Of a DNA stretch of 64,000 nt, positions 48,532 through 56,241 are shown piece by piece. Within the stretch, counting starts at the first letter, position 1. Each line of letters begins with the position of its first letter. The DNA lies in contig JAZRKP010000075.1 in the NCBI GenBank assembly GCA_045646365.1, positions 124,001 to 188,000 of the forward strand, read 5' to 3'. Under the pieces are notes generated by a model. It did no database searches. It saw nothing but the letters and a program-made list of their open reading frames with translations, and was not told the origin of the DNA. The stretch comes from SIG454 sp045646365. GTDB taxonomy: Bacteria > Bacillota > Clostridia > Monoglobales > Monoglobaceae. A program made the position numbers and the translations under genes.

Positions 48532-50053
48532 GATTCCGGCTACTATTTTTAATCAGAGTAAAGATATAATCAAACAGTATAAGGTAGCAGCATATTGTAG
48601 AGTCAGTACAGATAAAGAGGAACAGGAAAACAGTCTTGAAAATCAAATAATGTACTACAAAAACAAGATTGACAATACACCTAACTGGATTTTGGTTGAT
48701 ATTTTTGCTGATTTTGGCATAAGCGGAATGAGTGAAAAGAAAAGACTGGAATTTCAGAGAATGATGGATATGTGTGATAAAGGAAAAATTGATTTGATTA
48801 TTACAAAATCTATTTCGAGGTTTGCACGAAATACTGTGGATTGCTTAAATTCCATTAGGAAGCTAAAATCAAACAACATAGGAGTTGTTTTTGAAAAGGA
48901 AGGGATAAATACACTTGATGCAGTAAGTGAAACATTTTTAACTTGGTTTAGTGCCTTTGCTCAGGCAGAAAGTGAATCTCTTAGTCAAAATGTAACCAGA
49001 GGTAAAAGAATGGGTTATAAAGAAGGAAAATTTTCTTTTCCACCGTTCTTATATGGATATGATAGAGGTGATGGAATAACCCCAGTTATAATTCCGGAAC
49101 AGGCAGCAGTCATAAGGAAGATGTATCATATGTATCTAGAGGGAGAGTCGATCAGAGGAATAAAGAATTGGCTTAATGAAAATAAGATAGAAACACCTAA
49201 AGGTGCAAAACAATGGGGAGAATCTGCAGTGTCAAGCATATTAAAGAATGAAAAATATAAAGGTGATGTTCTTCTGCAAAAAAGTTACACAACTGATTAT
49301 CTTACAAAAACGATAGTGAAAAATAAAGGTGAACTTACACAGTATTATATTGAAAATAACCATGAAGGAATTGTATCGCGAGAAATATATGATATGGTAC
49401 AGGATGAAATACAAAGACGAGCAAATCTGTATAGAAGTAAAACCCCAAGTAAATACAGCTCAAAATATGCATTAACCGGCAAAGTGATTTGTGGTGAATG
49501 CGGTGCTAAGTATAGGAGAGTAACCTGGTCAAGAAACGGTAAAAAGAAAATAGTTTGGAGATGTATAGAGAGACTGACTAATGGAACGCAGAACTGCAAG
49601 AATTCACCGACAATCCTTGAAGAAGATATACATAATGCAATCATTGATAGTTTACAAGAATTGCTTCCAAAATCAAATGATATAGCAAAAAGAGTTAGAG
49701 ATGAGATAGAGGCAGTTATGAATAAAGGTGACAATACAAATCCACAGGTTGTACGGAGAAAAATACAAAACCTTGAAAAAGAGGCTAAGATTTTACGGAA
49801 CATTTTAAAAGAAACGGTTGATAAAGAATTTTATATTCAGAAGATAAAGACTATAGAACATGAGTTGATGAAGTTAAATAAGAGCCTTGGAATGTGTTTA
49901 AAAAAAATATCCAATAATGCGTTAATGGAACTTCAAGAGATTGATTATGAGAAAGAAATAAGGATTAATACGTATTCTGGAACAATAATAAGGAATATAG
50001 TTCAAAGCATTGTAATAGATGATAAAAGGAAAATAAATGTAATGTTTGATTGA
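48515..50053 (+). CDS. Large serine recombinase
   Basis: This 512-residue site-specific recombinase has a catalytic resolvase domain (VAAYCRVSTDKEEQENSLENQI, with the nucleophile Ser in RVST). The Recombinase domain follows (GYDRGDGITPVIIPEQAAVIRKMYHMYLEGESIRGIKNWLNENKIETPKGAKQWGESAVSSILKNEKYKGD). A zinc ribbon comes next (CGECGAKYRR ... WRCIERLTNGTQNCKNS), and then a coiled-coil segment near the C-terminus. All parts for integration are present, so the element may still move. It overlaps the KilA-N gene. Confidence 0.92.
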   Translation: MRKIIEIPATIFNQSKDIIKQYKVAAYCRVSTDKEEQENSLENQIMYYKNKIDNTPNWILVDIFADFGISGMSEKKRLEFQRMMDMCDKGKIDLIITKSISRFARNTVDCLNSIRKLKSNNIGVVFEKEGINTLDAVSETFLTWFSAFAQAESESLSQNVTRGKRMGYKEGKFSFPPFLYGYDRGDGITPVIIPEQAAVIRKMYHMYLEGESIRGIKNWLNENKIETPKGAKQWGESAVSSILKNEKYKGDVLLQKSYTTDYLTKTIVKNKGELTQYYIENNHEGIVSREIYDMVQDEIQRRANLYRSKTPSKYSSKYALTGKVICGECGAKYRRVTWSRNGKKKIVWRCIERLTNGTQNCKNSPTILEEDIHNAIIDSLQELLPKSNDIAKRVRDEIEAVMNKGDNTNPQVVRRKIQNLEKEAKILRNILKETVDKEFYIQKIKTIEHELMKLNKSLGMCLKKISNNALMELQEIDYEKEIRINTYSGTIIRNIVQSIVIDDKRKINVMFD

Positions 50054-50059
50054 AATGAT

Positions 50060-50100
50060 ACTTATTGTATGTTTACTTATTGTATGCAGTATTGTATAAT
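50060..50100 (+). promoter_or_regulatory. Promoter of the regulator-helicase-DUF2290 operon with twin repeats
   Basis: TTTACT at 50072-50077, 17-bp spacer, TATAAT at 50095-50100. The 12-mer ACTTATTGTATG is repeated exactly at 50060-50071 and 50075-50086, covering the -35. Each copy lies within an ATAC/GTAT-like dyad. Placement and 15-bp period suggest binding sites for the HTH protein encoded next. Confidence 0.7.
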
Positions 50101-50121
50101 ATATTTTGAGGTGCTATGTAT

Positions 50122-50361
50122 ATGGATATTATTAATGTCTTTTCTGAAAATGTAAGAAAATATAGAATGAGAAATCATATATCACAAGAGGTATTGGCGG
50201 AAAAATCTGGTCTTCACAGAACATATATAAGTGCTATTGAGTGTGGAAGGCGAAGCATTGCATTGGAAAACATTCAGCGAATAGCAGATGCTCTAGAGGT
50301 TGAAACATATTTGTTGTTTATGTCTGATAAAAATGTATGTAGAAATGAGGTTGTATTATGA
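50122..50361 (+). CDS. Small HTH regulator (controller-type)
   Basis: This 79-residue protein is almost only an HTH_3 domain (NVRKYRMRNHISQEVLAEKSGLHRTYISAIECGRRSIALENIQRIADALEVETYLLFM). The size and sequence are like the controller proteins of restriction-modification systems. ATG 50122 has GAGGTG 8 bases upstream, a better gap than ATG 50116. It overlaps the helicase start by 4 bases, so it is the first gene of the cargo operon and probably controls it through the twin repeats at 50060-50086. Confidence 0.8.
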   Translation: MDIINVFSENVRKYRMRNHISQEVLAEKSGLHRTYISAIECGRRSIALENIQRIADALEVETYLLFMSDKNVCRNEVVL

Positions 50362-52466
50362 TAAATATTACAAGAGGTAAAGTCGAAAATTCCACTCTCA
50401 GTAGTAAATTGGTTGAGATTTTTGAAGCAAAAAATGATATAGATGGTAATCTGTTTTTAGGTTACCCTATTTTACCCACAAATGATGATAAAATAGCAAT
50501 TGATGCATTGTTAATATCCCCACAGTATGGAATTATTGCTATTATGTTTTATAATGATATAATTGATACAAATTTTGAAGAATTACAAGATGAAATATAC
50601 TCGTTGATACTATCGAAGATAGCGAAAGAAAAAGCTTTGGTTAAACGAGGAAAGGTATTAATAAATTTAGATGTAATAACATATGCTCCAAATTTTTCTA
50701 AAGCGTATACGCGAGATAAAAATGGTTTCACGGTATGTAATACGAATGATAGCTTTTTTGAATATTTAAAAAGTGCAGAAGACTCTAATGAACAATACTA
50801 TGAATATGCAATGCGCTGTATTCAGTCTATTGGAACAATGAAAAAAATATTATCAAGAGATAATGTTAAAACAGAAAATTCTAGAGGATGGATTTTAAAA
50901 AATCTAGAGAAGCATGTTGCTAACTTAGATAAAATGCAAATGTCTGCCGCACTTGAAATTTCTGAGAATGTACAGAGAATACGGGGATTAGCTGGTTCAG
51001 GGAAGACTATTGTATTGGCCTTAAAAGCCGCATATATGCATGTTGCAAATCCAAGTTGGAAAATAGCGGTAACATTCAATACTCGTTCCTTAAAACAACA
51101 ATTTATTGAATTAATAACTAAGTTTGTATATGAGCAGTCTGAATCTACACCAAATTGGGAGAATATTAATATAATACATGCTTGGGGAAGCCCGAAAGAA
51201 GAGGGGATATACTATAATTTTTGCAAAAACCATAATGTTGAATATTTGGATTTTCAAACTGCAAGAAATAAGAGTTCTTATGCAACTGCTTTTAATTATG
51301 CTTGTAAAGTAGCAATGCAAAAGGTACACACATTTTCAAAAATGTATGATGTGATTCTTATAGATGAAGCACAGGACTTTTCGAGTGATTTTTTAAGGCT
51401 GTGTTATGAGGTTTTGCCGGCTCAAAAAAGATTAGTATATGCTTATGACGAATTGCAGAGTTTGACTGTGAACTCAATGGATACTCCCGAAAATATTTTT
51501 GGATATAAGAACAATGGTTCTCCTAATGTTGTGCTAAAGAACGAGAAAAATCAACCACGTGAAGATATTATACTGAATGTATGCTATAGAAACTCTAGAC
51601 CTGTTTTGAGTAGTGCACATGCGTTAGGATTTAGAATTTATGGGGAAATTGCACAAATGTTTGATGATGCAAATCTATGGACCGAAATCGGATACGAAGT
51701 TGAAAGTGGAAAATTAGAAGATGATAATGAGGTAGTTTTAAAAAGAACTTCGGAAAGTAGTCCAAGATTTTTAGAGGAACATTCTTCAATAGATGATTTA
51801 ATTATTTTTAGAACATTGGAAAATGAAGAAGAACAGGCAAGTTGGGTGGCTAACGAGATAAAAAAGAATCTTGAAAAAGATGAATTAGAGTATAAAGATA
51901 TACTAGTTATACACACAGATCCTCTTCAAACAAAGCAAAAGGTTGGGATGCTTAGAAATGCATTATATAATATAGGAATAAATAGTCACTTGGCTGGCGT
52001 TACAACCTCTCCAGATGAGTTTTTTATGGAAGATTCTATAACTTTTACAAGTATATTTAGAGCTAAAGGTAATGAAGCTGCAATGGTGTATATAATAGAT
52101 GGTCAGAATTGTGGAACAGATTATGCTACTGCACAAAGCAGGAACATTCTTTTTACTGCCATAACAAGAAGCAGAGCTTGGGTGCGTGTTGTGGGTTATG
52201 GTGATAGAATGAATAGTTTGTGTAATGAATTTCAAAAAATAAAAGATAATGATTTTAGATTGGATTTTGTTTACCCTAATAAAAAGTTAAGAGAAAAATT
52301 AAATATTATTCATAGAGATAAATCTCAATATGAAACTGAGAAAATTGAAAAAAGCATAAATAGTTTTGAACAGATAATTAATGATATAGAAAATGGTTTT
52401 ATGTATAAGGAAGATATTCCAGAAGATTTATGGAATAAACTTAAGGGGTTATTTTCCAATGAATGA
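50358..52466 (+). CDS. UvrD-like superfamily 1 helicase with degenerate nuclease-like N-terminus
   Basis: This is a 702-residue protein. The N-terminal region (about 1-110) resembles a NERD/restriction-endonuclease-like fold: GYPILPTNDDKIAIDALLISPQYGIIAIMF. The strand that should hold ExK reads IAIMF, so the nuclease is probably inactive. The helicase core has Walker A RGLAGSGKTIVL (about 209-221), motif II VILIDEAQDFSSDFLRL (about 335), motif III-like ...YDELQSL, CYRNSRPVLSSAHALGF, and motif VI NILFTAITRSRAWVRVVG (about 599). It overlaps the next gene by 8 bases, so the two products probably act together. I infer a defence or DNA-processing role. Confidence 0.85.
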   Translation: MINITRGKVENSTLSSKLVEIFEAKNDIDGNLFLGYPILPTNDDKIAIDALLISPQYGIIAIMFYNDIIDTNFEELQDEIYSLILSKIAKEKALVKRGKVLINLDVITYAPNFSKAYTRDKNGFTVCNTNDSFFEYLKSAEDSNEQYYEYAMRCIQSIGTMKKILSRDNVKTENSRGWILKNLEKHVANLDKMQMSAALEISENVQRIRGLAGSGKTIVLALKAAYMHVANPSWKIAVTFNTRSLKQQFIELITKFVYEQSESTPNWENINIIHAWGSPKEEGIYYNFCKNHNVEYLDFQTARNKSSYATAFNYACKVAMQKVHTFSKMYDVILIDEAQDFSSDFLRLCYEVLPAQKRLVYAYDELQSLTVNSMDTPENIFGYKNNGSPNVVLKNEKNQPREDIILNVCYRNSRPVLSSAHALGFRIYGEIAQMFDDANLWTEIGYEVESGKLEDDNEVVLKRTSESSPRFLEEHSSIDDLIIFRTLENEEEQASWVANEIKKNLEKDELEYKDILVIHTDPLQTKQKVGMLRNALYNIGINSHLAGVTTSPDEFFMEDSITFTSIFRAKGNEAAMVYIIDGQNCGTDYATAQSRNILFTAITRSRAWVRVVGYGDRMNSLCNEFQKIKDNDFRLDFVYPNKKLREKLNIIHRDKSQYETEKIEKSINSFEQIINDIENGFMYKEDIPEDLWNKLKGLFSNE

Positions 52467-53124
52467 TATAAACAATGTAAAAAAAGAAATTGAGAATATA
52501 TTAGAATGCTTGATAAAAAGTAGTATGTCTGTTCAACAACAATATCCAATTATAAGAGAGCATGGAGATAATATCAAGAGAATAGAATGGGATAATATTA
52601 CTAATTTATCTATTTGTTTAAAAAATATTGATTATCCGTCTATATATAACGAAATAAATAAAAATAGAGATTATACACTTAAATTAGTTGATGGCAATAT
52701 TATACAACTATTATACACATATAAAAATGATAAATTGTATTCACATCGGTTGGCAATGTTTCCATCACCAGATTTAGAGTCATTCCAAAATGAACCGGAT
52801 ATATATGAACAAGATGAAATCTATGCTGATATTTTAAGCAAAAAAATAGTATCATTTCCTTTAAGATTTGATTATTGTGTTGAAGATGTTAAATCAATAC
52901 ACAAGCATCCACTCTCACATGTGTCTTTGGGCGAATATAAGAATTGTAGAATACCTGCATATGGTCCAATATCGCCGATGACATTTATGAATTTTGTTTT
53001 AGAAAATTTTTATAATACTTACTTTTTGCAAATATATAATAATTATAATATTAAAAATAAGTGTCAAACCATTTTCACCATTAAAGATGATGAGACGAGT
53101 AAGATTCATTTTAATATGGTGTAG
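52459..53124 (+). CDS. DUF2290-like protein, helicase partner
   Basis: This 221-residue protein has the C-terminal signature SIHKHPLSHVSLGEYKNCRIPAYGPISPMTFMNFVLENFYNTYF, which I recognise as DUF2290. The function is unknown. ATG 52459 is embedded in the end of the helicase gene (ATGAATGA), and there is no separate ribosome site, so it depends on translation of the helicase. Helicase-DUF2290 gene pairs have been reported, as I recall, among anti-phage candidates in P2/P4 hotspots; this needs a database check. Confidence 0.75.
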   Translation: MNDINNVKKEIENILECLIKSSMSVQQQYPIIREHGDNIKRIEWDNITNLSICLKNIDYPSIYNEINKNRDYTLKLVDGNIIQLLYTYKNDKLYSHRLAMFPSPDLESFQNEPDIYEQDEIYADILSKKIVSFPLRFDYCVEDVKSIHKHPLSHVSLGEYKNCRIPAYGPISPMTFMNFVLENFYNTYFLQIYNNYNIKNKCQTIFTIKDDETSKIHFNMV

Positions 53125-53429
53125 TATGAATAGAGTTTCAGTAGATAGAGATGCTTAAATGTTTATAAAGGAATATTATTTTTAGAATGACAATTTAAGA
53201 TTGATGTATTGTAAATTCCGATGAAGTGTGTTAATAATAAATAAGAAAATAAAGAGATTGAATACAAGTGAGCTTCCGAATTCGAACAATGCATTTGAAA
53301 AATAGTAATCAAATAAACCAAGTTCGTGAAACATACAATTATTTAATGAATAAATTGTTATAAAACAGGACTTTTTTGGCAAAAAGGAAAGATATAATAT
53401 TGAATATGGGAAAATACATAAAATTCCTC

Positions 53430-53641
53430 TGCATCTATATTGTTCGCCTTTGCCAAAAATCGACAAGGTTCGACAGAATCTTGTCGATTTTACTTATTAC
53501 CTATTCACTCTTCACTATTCCCTAAAAAGTCTTGTCGATTTTTGGAAAGTAATAAGTAATAGTGAATAAGAGAAGAAGTTAATGTTGCTTTGCTAACGCA
53601 AAGCTTATTTTTATATGCATCTATATTGTTCTCCTTTGCCA
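53430..53641. repeat. MITE-like repeat block after the DUF2290-like gene
   Basis: The gap 53125-53678 has no gene. It holds two 26-bp direct repeats with one mismatch (53430-53455 and 53616-53641). Between them are a hairpin AAAATCGACAAG/CTTGTCGATTTT (53456-53467 with 53480-53491), a second TTGTCGATTTTT copy near 53530, and an AC-rich inverted repeat (ACTTATTAC...GTAATAAGT). This is the layout of a non-autonomous intergenic repeat, probably present in many copies in this genome. The stretch 53125-53429 is AT-rich with nothing else recognised. Confidence 0.55.
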
Positions 53642-53643
53642 TG

Positions 53644-53678
53644 AAAAAGACTTGTCATTTTTGACAAGTCTTTTTCAG
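53644..53678 (-). terminator. Terminator of the small XRE gene
   Basis: Perfect 14-bp stem (53644-53657 with 53662-53675) around TTTT, AT-flanked on both sides. It lies directly after the stop of the minus-strand XRE gene and may work in both directions. Confidence 0.8.
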
Positions 53679-53885
53679 TTATTTATTTGTTTTTGGATTA
53701 TCAGTTCTTTCAAGAAGGTAATCGATAGATATATTAAAATAGTCGGCTATTTTGATAAGCTCGTTTATTCCTGGCTCTCTTTCTCCTGTCTCGTATCTGC
53801 TAATCGTATTTTGGTTCATATTTAAGTCCATAGCTACTTTTAGTTGGGATAATTTTTTCAACTTTCTAACTTCTTTTAATCTCAT
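53679..53885 (-). CDS. XRE-family transcriptional regulator
   Basis: This 68-residue protein has an HTH_3 domain (LKEVRKLKKLSQLKVAMDLNMNQNTISRYETGEREPGINELIKIADYFNISIDYLLERTDN). ATG 53885 (MRLKEV) has GAGGTG 6 bases upstream; the longer in-frame GTG overlaps that site. It is divergent from the zinc-ribbon protein gene, and two palindromic operators lie between them, so it probably represses itself and its neighbour. Confidence 0.85.
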   Translation of the reverse strand: MRLKEVRKLKKLSQLKVAMDLNMNQNTISRYETGEREPGINELIKIADYFNISIDYLLERTDNPKTNK

Positions 53886-53897
53886 ATAAAACACCTC

Positions 53898-53950
53898 TTG
53901 ACAATATTATCCCACAATGGTATAATATAATTATCCCAATATGGTATATC
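53898..53950 (+). promoter_or_regulatory. Promoter with twin operators for the zinc-ribbon gene
   Basis: TTGACA at 53898-53903, 17-bp spacer, TATAAT at 53921-53926. Two copies of ATTAT-C-CCA-N3-TGG-T-ATA(A/T)T, at 53906-53926 (filling spacer and -10) and 53930-53950 (at the start of transcription), are 24 bp apart. They are the likely binding sites of the adjacent XRE protein. Confidence 0.8.
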
Positions 53951-53963
53951 AAGGAGGAAAATT

Positions 53964-54491
53964 ATGAATTGTAAAAAATGTGGAAACGAAGTTGATAAAA
54001 AAGCAGTTATATGTACTAATTGCGGGTGTAAAATCAAAAAGCCAATTTTTAAGAAATGGTGGTTTTGGGTTGTAATTGCAATTGTAGTTATTGCTATAGG
54101 TGCGTCTGGAAGAAGTGACGAAATGACAGTTACAAACAATGGTAGTACACAAAATCAGGCTGAAGAAATTGTTTATGAGGTAGTTGATTTGCAGACGATG
54201 TTTGACGAATTAGATGCTAATGCAATGAAAGCAGAGGCAAGTTACCAAAAAAAGAATGTAGAGTTTGAGTGCAAGATTAAAAGCTTTGACAGTAACGGGA
54301 GCTACATATCCGTTGAGCCGGTAGGAGCATCAGAATGGAATTTTGTATCTGCAATGTGCTACATAAAGAATGATACACAAAAAGAATTCTTAATTCAAAA
54401 AAGTGTCGGGGATATAATAACAATTAAGGGAAAAGTTAAGTCTATAGGCGAAGTTTTGGGATATTCTATAGACATTAACGAAGTACAGTAA
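53964..54491 (+). CDS. Zinc-ribbon membrane protein with OB-fold-like C-terminus
   Basis: This 175-residue protein begins with a zinc ribbon (MNCKKCGNEVDKKAVICTNCGCKI). A basic patch and one membrane helix (WWFWVVIAIVVIAIGASG) come next. The external C-terminal region (about 75-175) resembles tRNA_anti-like OB-fold proteins (YQKKNVEFECKIKSFDSNGSYISVEPVG, VGDIITIKGKVKSIGEVLGYSIDI). Function is unknown; this family is common near mobile DNA. AAGGAGG precedes the ATG. Regulated by the divergent XRE protein. Confidence 0.75.
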   Translation: MNCKKCGNEVDKKAVICTNCGCKIKKPIFKKWWFWVVIAIVVIAIGASGRSDEMTVTNNGSTQNQAEEIVYEVVDLQTMFDELDANAMKAEASYQKKNVEFECKIKSFDSNGSYISVEPVGASEWNFVSAMCYIKNDTQKEFLIQKSVGDIITIKGKVKSIGEVLGYSIDINEVQ

Positions 54492-54493
54492 TT

Positions 54494-54520
54494 AAAAGGA
54501 CACCATTTGGTGTCCTTTTA
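54494..54520 (+). terminator. Terminator after the zinc-ribbon gene
   Basis: Perfect 11-bp stem (54494-54504 with 54509-54519) around ATTT. The 3' arm ends in CCTTTT. Confidence 0.8.
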
Positions 54521-54569
54521 CTCGTTATAAGCAAAATAAAGGGTCATCTAAACCATTCGGAACTTCCAA

Positions 54570-54710
54570 AAAAAACGACAATTTTCGACAAGAAAGTTGT
54601 CGTTTTTTCATCGATATAAATATCTTGTGAGATTTTCGATATATCATAAATGACTCGATGTGTGCTGACGCACTCGATATGTTGCCTTCGGCAACGAGAA
54701 GGAGAGGGAA
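54570..54710. repeat. Hairpin-rich intergenic repeat
   Basis: The gap 54521-54754 has no gene. It contains a CGACAA/TTGTCG hairpin (AAAACGACAA near 54572 with TTGTCGTTTT near 54600), then several TCGATAT/CTCGAT modules, a GTGTGCTGACGCAC dyad and GTTGCCTTCGGCAAC. The CGACAA/TTGTCG module matches those in 53456-53540. The string of small palindromes is typical of intergenic repeats in Oscillospiraceae (from memory). Confidence 0.5.
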
Positions 54711-54754
54711 GATAGAACATTGATTAATACTTGACATTCTTATAATATGTAAAA

Positions 54755-54790
54755 AAATAAGCATCTTTCCGAGGAAAGATGCTTATTTAA
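54755..54790 (-). terminator. Terminator after the NCS2 permease gene
   Basis: AAATAAGCATCTTTCC pairs with GGAAAGATGCTTATTT around a 2-base turn. On the minus strand it is followed by TTTTTAC. Confidence 0.85.
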
Positions 54791-54804
54791 TTTTAAACTA
54801 ATTA

Positions 54805-56151
54805 TTATGCAAGGCCCATTACCTTAAGCACGATATATGCAACAAAGAGTGCAACTGAAATCCACATAATACCGCTGATTTCTTTAACCTTACCGATTAA
54901 AATTTTGAGAATAACCCAAGCGAGCATACCGAACATAATGCCGTTTGCGATTGAGTATGTGAGCGGCATCATAACGATTGCGAGGAATGCACCGATTGTA
55001 TCAGCAACATCAGAGCTAAAGTCAACTTTTTTAACAGATGTGAGCATCAAAAGACCAACATAAAGCATAGCCGGAGTTGTTGCAAATGATGGGATTGCTG
55101 TGAAAACCGGAGCTAAAACGAGTGATAAGAGGAAGAGAATTGCTGTAACAACTGAAGCAAGTCCTGTCTTACCGCCTGCAGCAACACCTGCGCTTGATTC
55201 AACATAGCTTGTAACGGTTGAAGTACCAAGACAAGCACCAACAACTGTACCAACAGCGTCAGCCATTAAAGCACCGCCTGCTTTAGGAAGCTTTCCTTCT
55301 TCGTCAAGAAGGTCTCCTTTTTCAGCAACACCGATAAGGGTTCCAACTGTGTCAAAAATATCTGTGTAGAGGAATGTGAACACAACAAGGATAAATGGTG
55401 CAACATTCTTTGCGATAAATCCAAAGTCAAAATCGAAGAAGAGCGGCATTGCGAATGCACTTCCTGAGAATGATGGGAATACAGAATATACACCTGCGTC
55501 AGGATTAACAACATACCAGCCTGTTGCTTCTGCAACCATACCTAAAACCCAGGTAATAATGATACCGAGAAGGATGCTGCCCGGAACCTTATAGTGGTCA
55601 AGAACACCGATAATTAAAAGACCGATAAGACCAAGAGCAACCGGAACTGTTGATAAATCACCGAGAGCAACTGTTGTTGCATCATCTTTAACAACTATGC
55701 CTGCATTGATAAGAGCGATAATTGTTATGAAAAGACCGATACCTGCTGTTATACCGAATTTAAGATTGCTTGGAATTTTATTAACCAAAGCTTCACGGAA
55801 TTTAAAGATTGAAAGCAACATAAAGATAATACCTTCAATAAATATCGCCGTGAGCGCAACCTGATAGGAATAACCCATTGCACCGCAAACTGTGAACGCG
55901 AAGAAAGCATTAAGCCCCATACCTGAAGCTAAAGCAACAGGGTAGTTAGCGAAAAATGCCATACAGAGTGTTGCGATAGCCGCTGAAATAGCTGTTGCTG
56001 AGAATGCAGCACCCCAAGGGATTCCTGCAGCTGAGAGATAGTTAGGGTTTACAACTAAAATATAGGCCATTGCCAAAAATGTTGTAATACCGGCAATAAT
56101 CTCTGTGCGAACACTACTGCCTCGTTCTTTGATTTTGAATAATTTTTCCAT
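54805..56151 (-). CDS. NCS2-family purine (guanine/hypoxanthine-type) permease
   Basis: This 448-residue membrane protein is of the AzgA/PbuG branch of NCS2. It starts VRTEIIAGITTFLAMAYILVVNPNYLSAAG, contains GMGLNAFFAFTVCGAMGYSY, and has FTFLYTDIFDTVGTLIGVAEKGDLLDEEGKLPKAGGALMADAVGTVVGACLGTSTVTSYVESSAGVAAGGKTGL. There are about 12-14 helices. Substrate likely hypoxanthine/guanine (family inference). AGGAGAGG precedes the ATG. The leader is under 60 bases and has no purine riboswitch. Confidence 0.92.
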   Translation of the reverse strand: MEKLFKIKERGSSVRTEIIAGITTFLAMAYILVVNPNYLSAAGIPWGAAFSATAISAAIATLCMAFFANYPVALASGMGLNAFFAFTVCGAMGYSYQVALTAIFIEGIIFMLLSIFKFREALVNKIPSNLKFGITAGIGLFITIIALINAGIVVKDDATTVALGDLSTVPVALGLIGLLIIGVLDHYKVPGSILLGIIITWVLGMVAEATGWYVVNPDAGVYSVFPSFSGSAFAMPLFFDFDFGFIAKNVAPFILVVFTFLYTDIFDTVGTLIGVAEKGDLLDEEGKLPKAGGALMADAVGTVVGACLGTSTVTSYVESSAGVAAGGKTGLASVVTAILFLLSLVLAPVFTAIPSFATTPAMLYVGLLMLTSVKKVDFSSDVADTIGAFLAIVMMPLTYSIANGIMFGMLAWVILKILIGKVKEISGIMWISVALFVAYIVLKVMGLA

Positions 56152-56186
56152 TTGTAACCTCTCCTTTATAAAAAGAATCTGTTTTT

Positions 56187-56215
56187 ATTATATAACATAA
56201 TTTAATTTTTTTCAA
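56187..56215 (-). promoter_or_regulatory. Sigma-A promoter of the purine permease gene
   Basis: On the minus strand TTGAAA (56215-56210), 17-bp spacer, TATAAT (56192-56187). Confidence 0.8.
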
Positions 56216-56241
56216 GAGATTTTATTAAATTTTGACAAATT

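Larger units (their letters stand above)
47360..53619. mobile_element. Putative integrative element with serine recombinase and helicase/DUF2290-like cargo
   Basis: This region is AT-richer than its flanks and carries recombinase genes and accessory cargo between a tRNA cluster and repeat-rich intergenic DNA. The ends are a guess: the 10-mer TTTATATGCA occurs at 47360-47369 (edge of the tRNA-Cys terminator) and at 53610-53619 and could be the shared core of attL and attR. Ten matching bases in AT-rich DNA can arise by chance. No conjugation, replication or phage structural genes are seen, so it would be a small mobilised or integrative island. Confidence 0.45.

Noticed and set aside
53182..53466. 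Open frame of 94 codons on the minus strand
   Set aside because: It starts with TTG without a ribosome site, runs through hairpin repeats and has low-complexity composition.
54525..54764. Open frame of 79 codons on the minus strand before the permease terminator
   Set aside because: It lies over palindromic repeat modules, has no ribosome site and no recognisable sequence.
56152..56241. Purine riboswitch before the NCS2 permease
   Set aside because: The promoter lies less than 60 bases from the start, and the conserved purine-riboswitch junction and loop sequences are absent.
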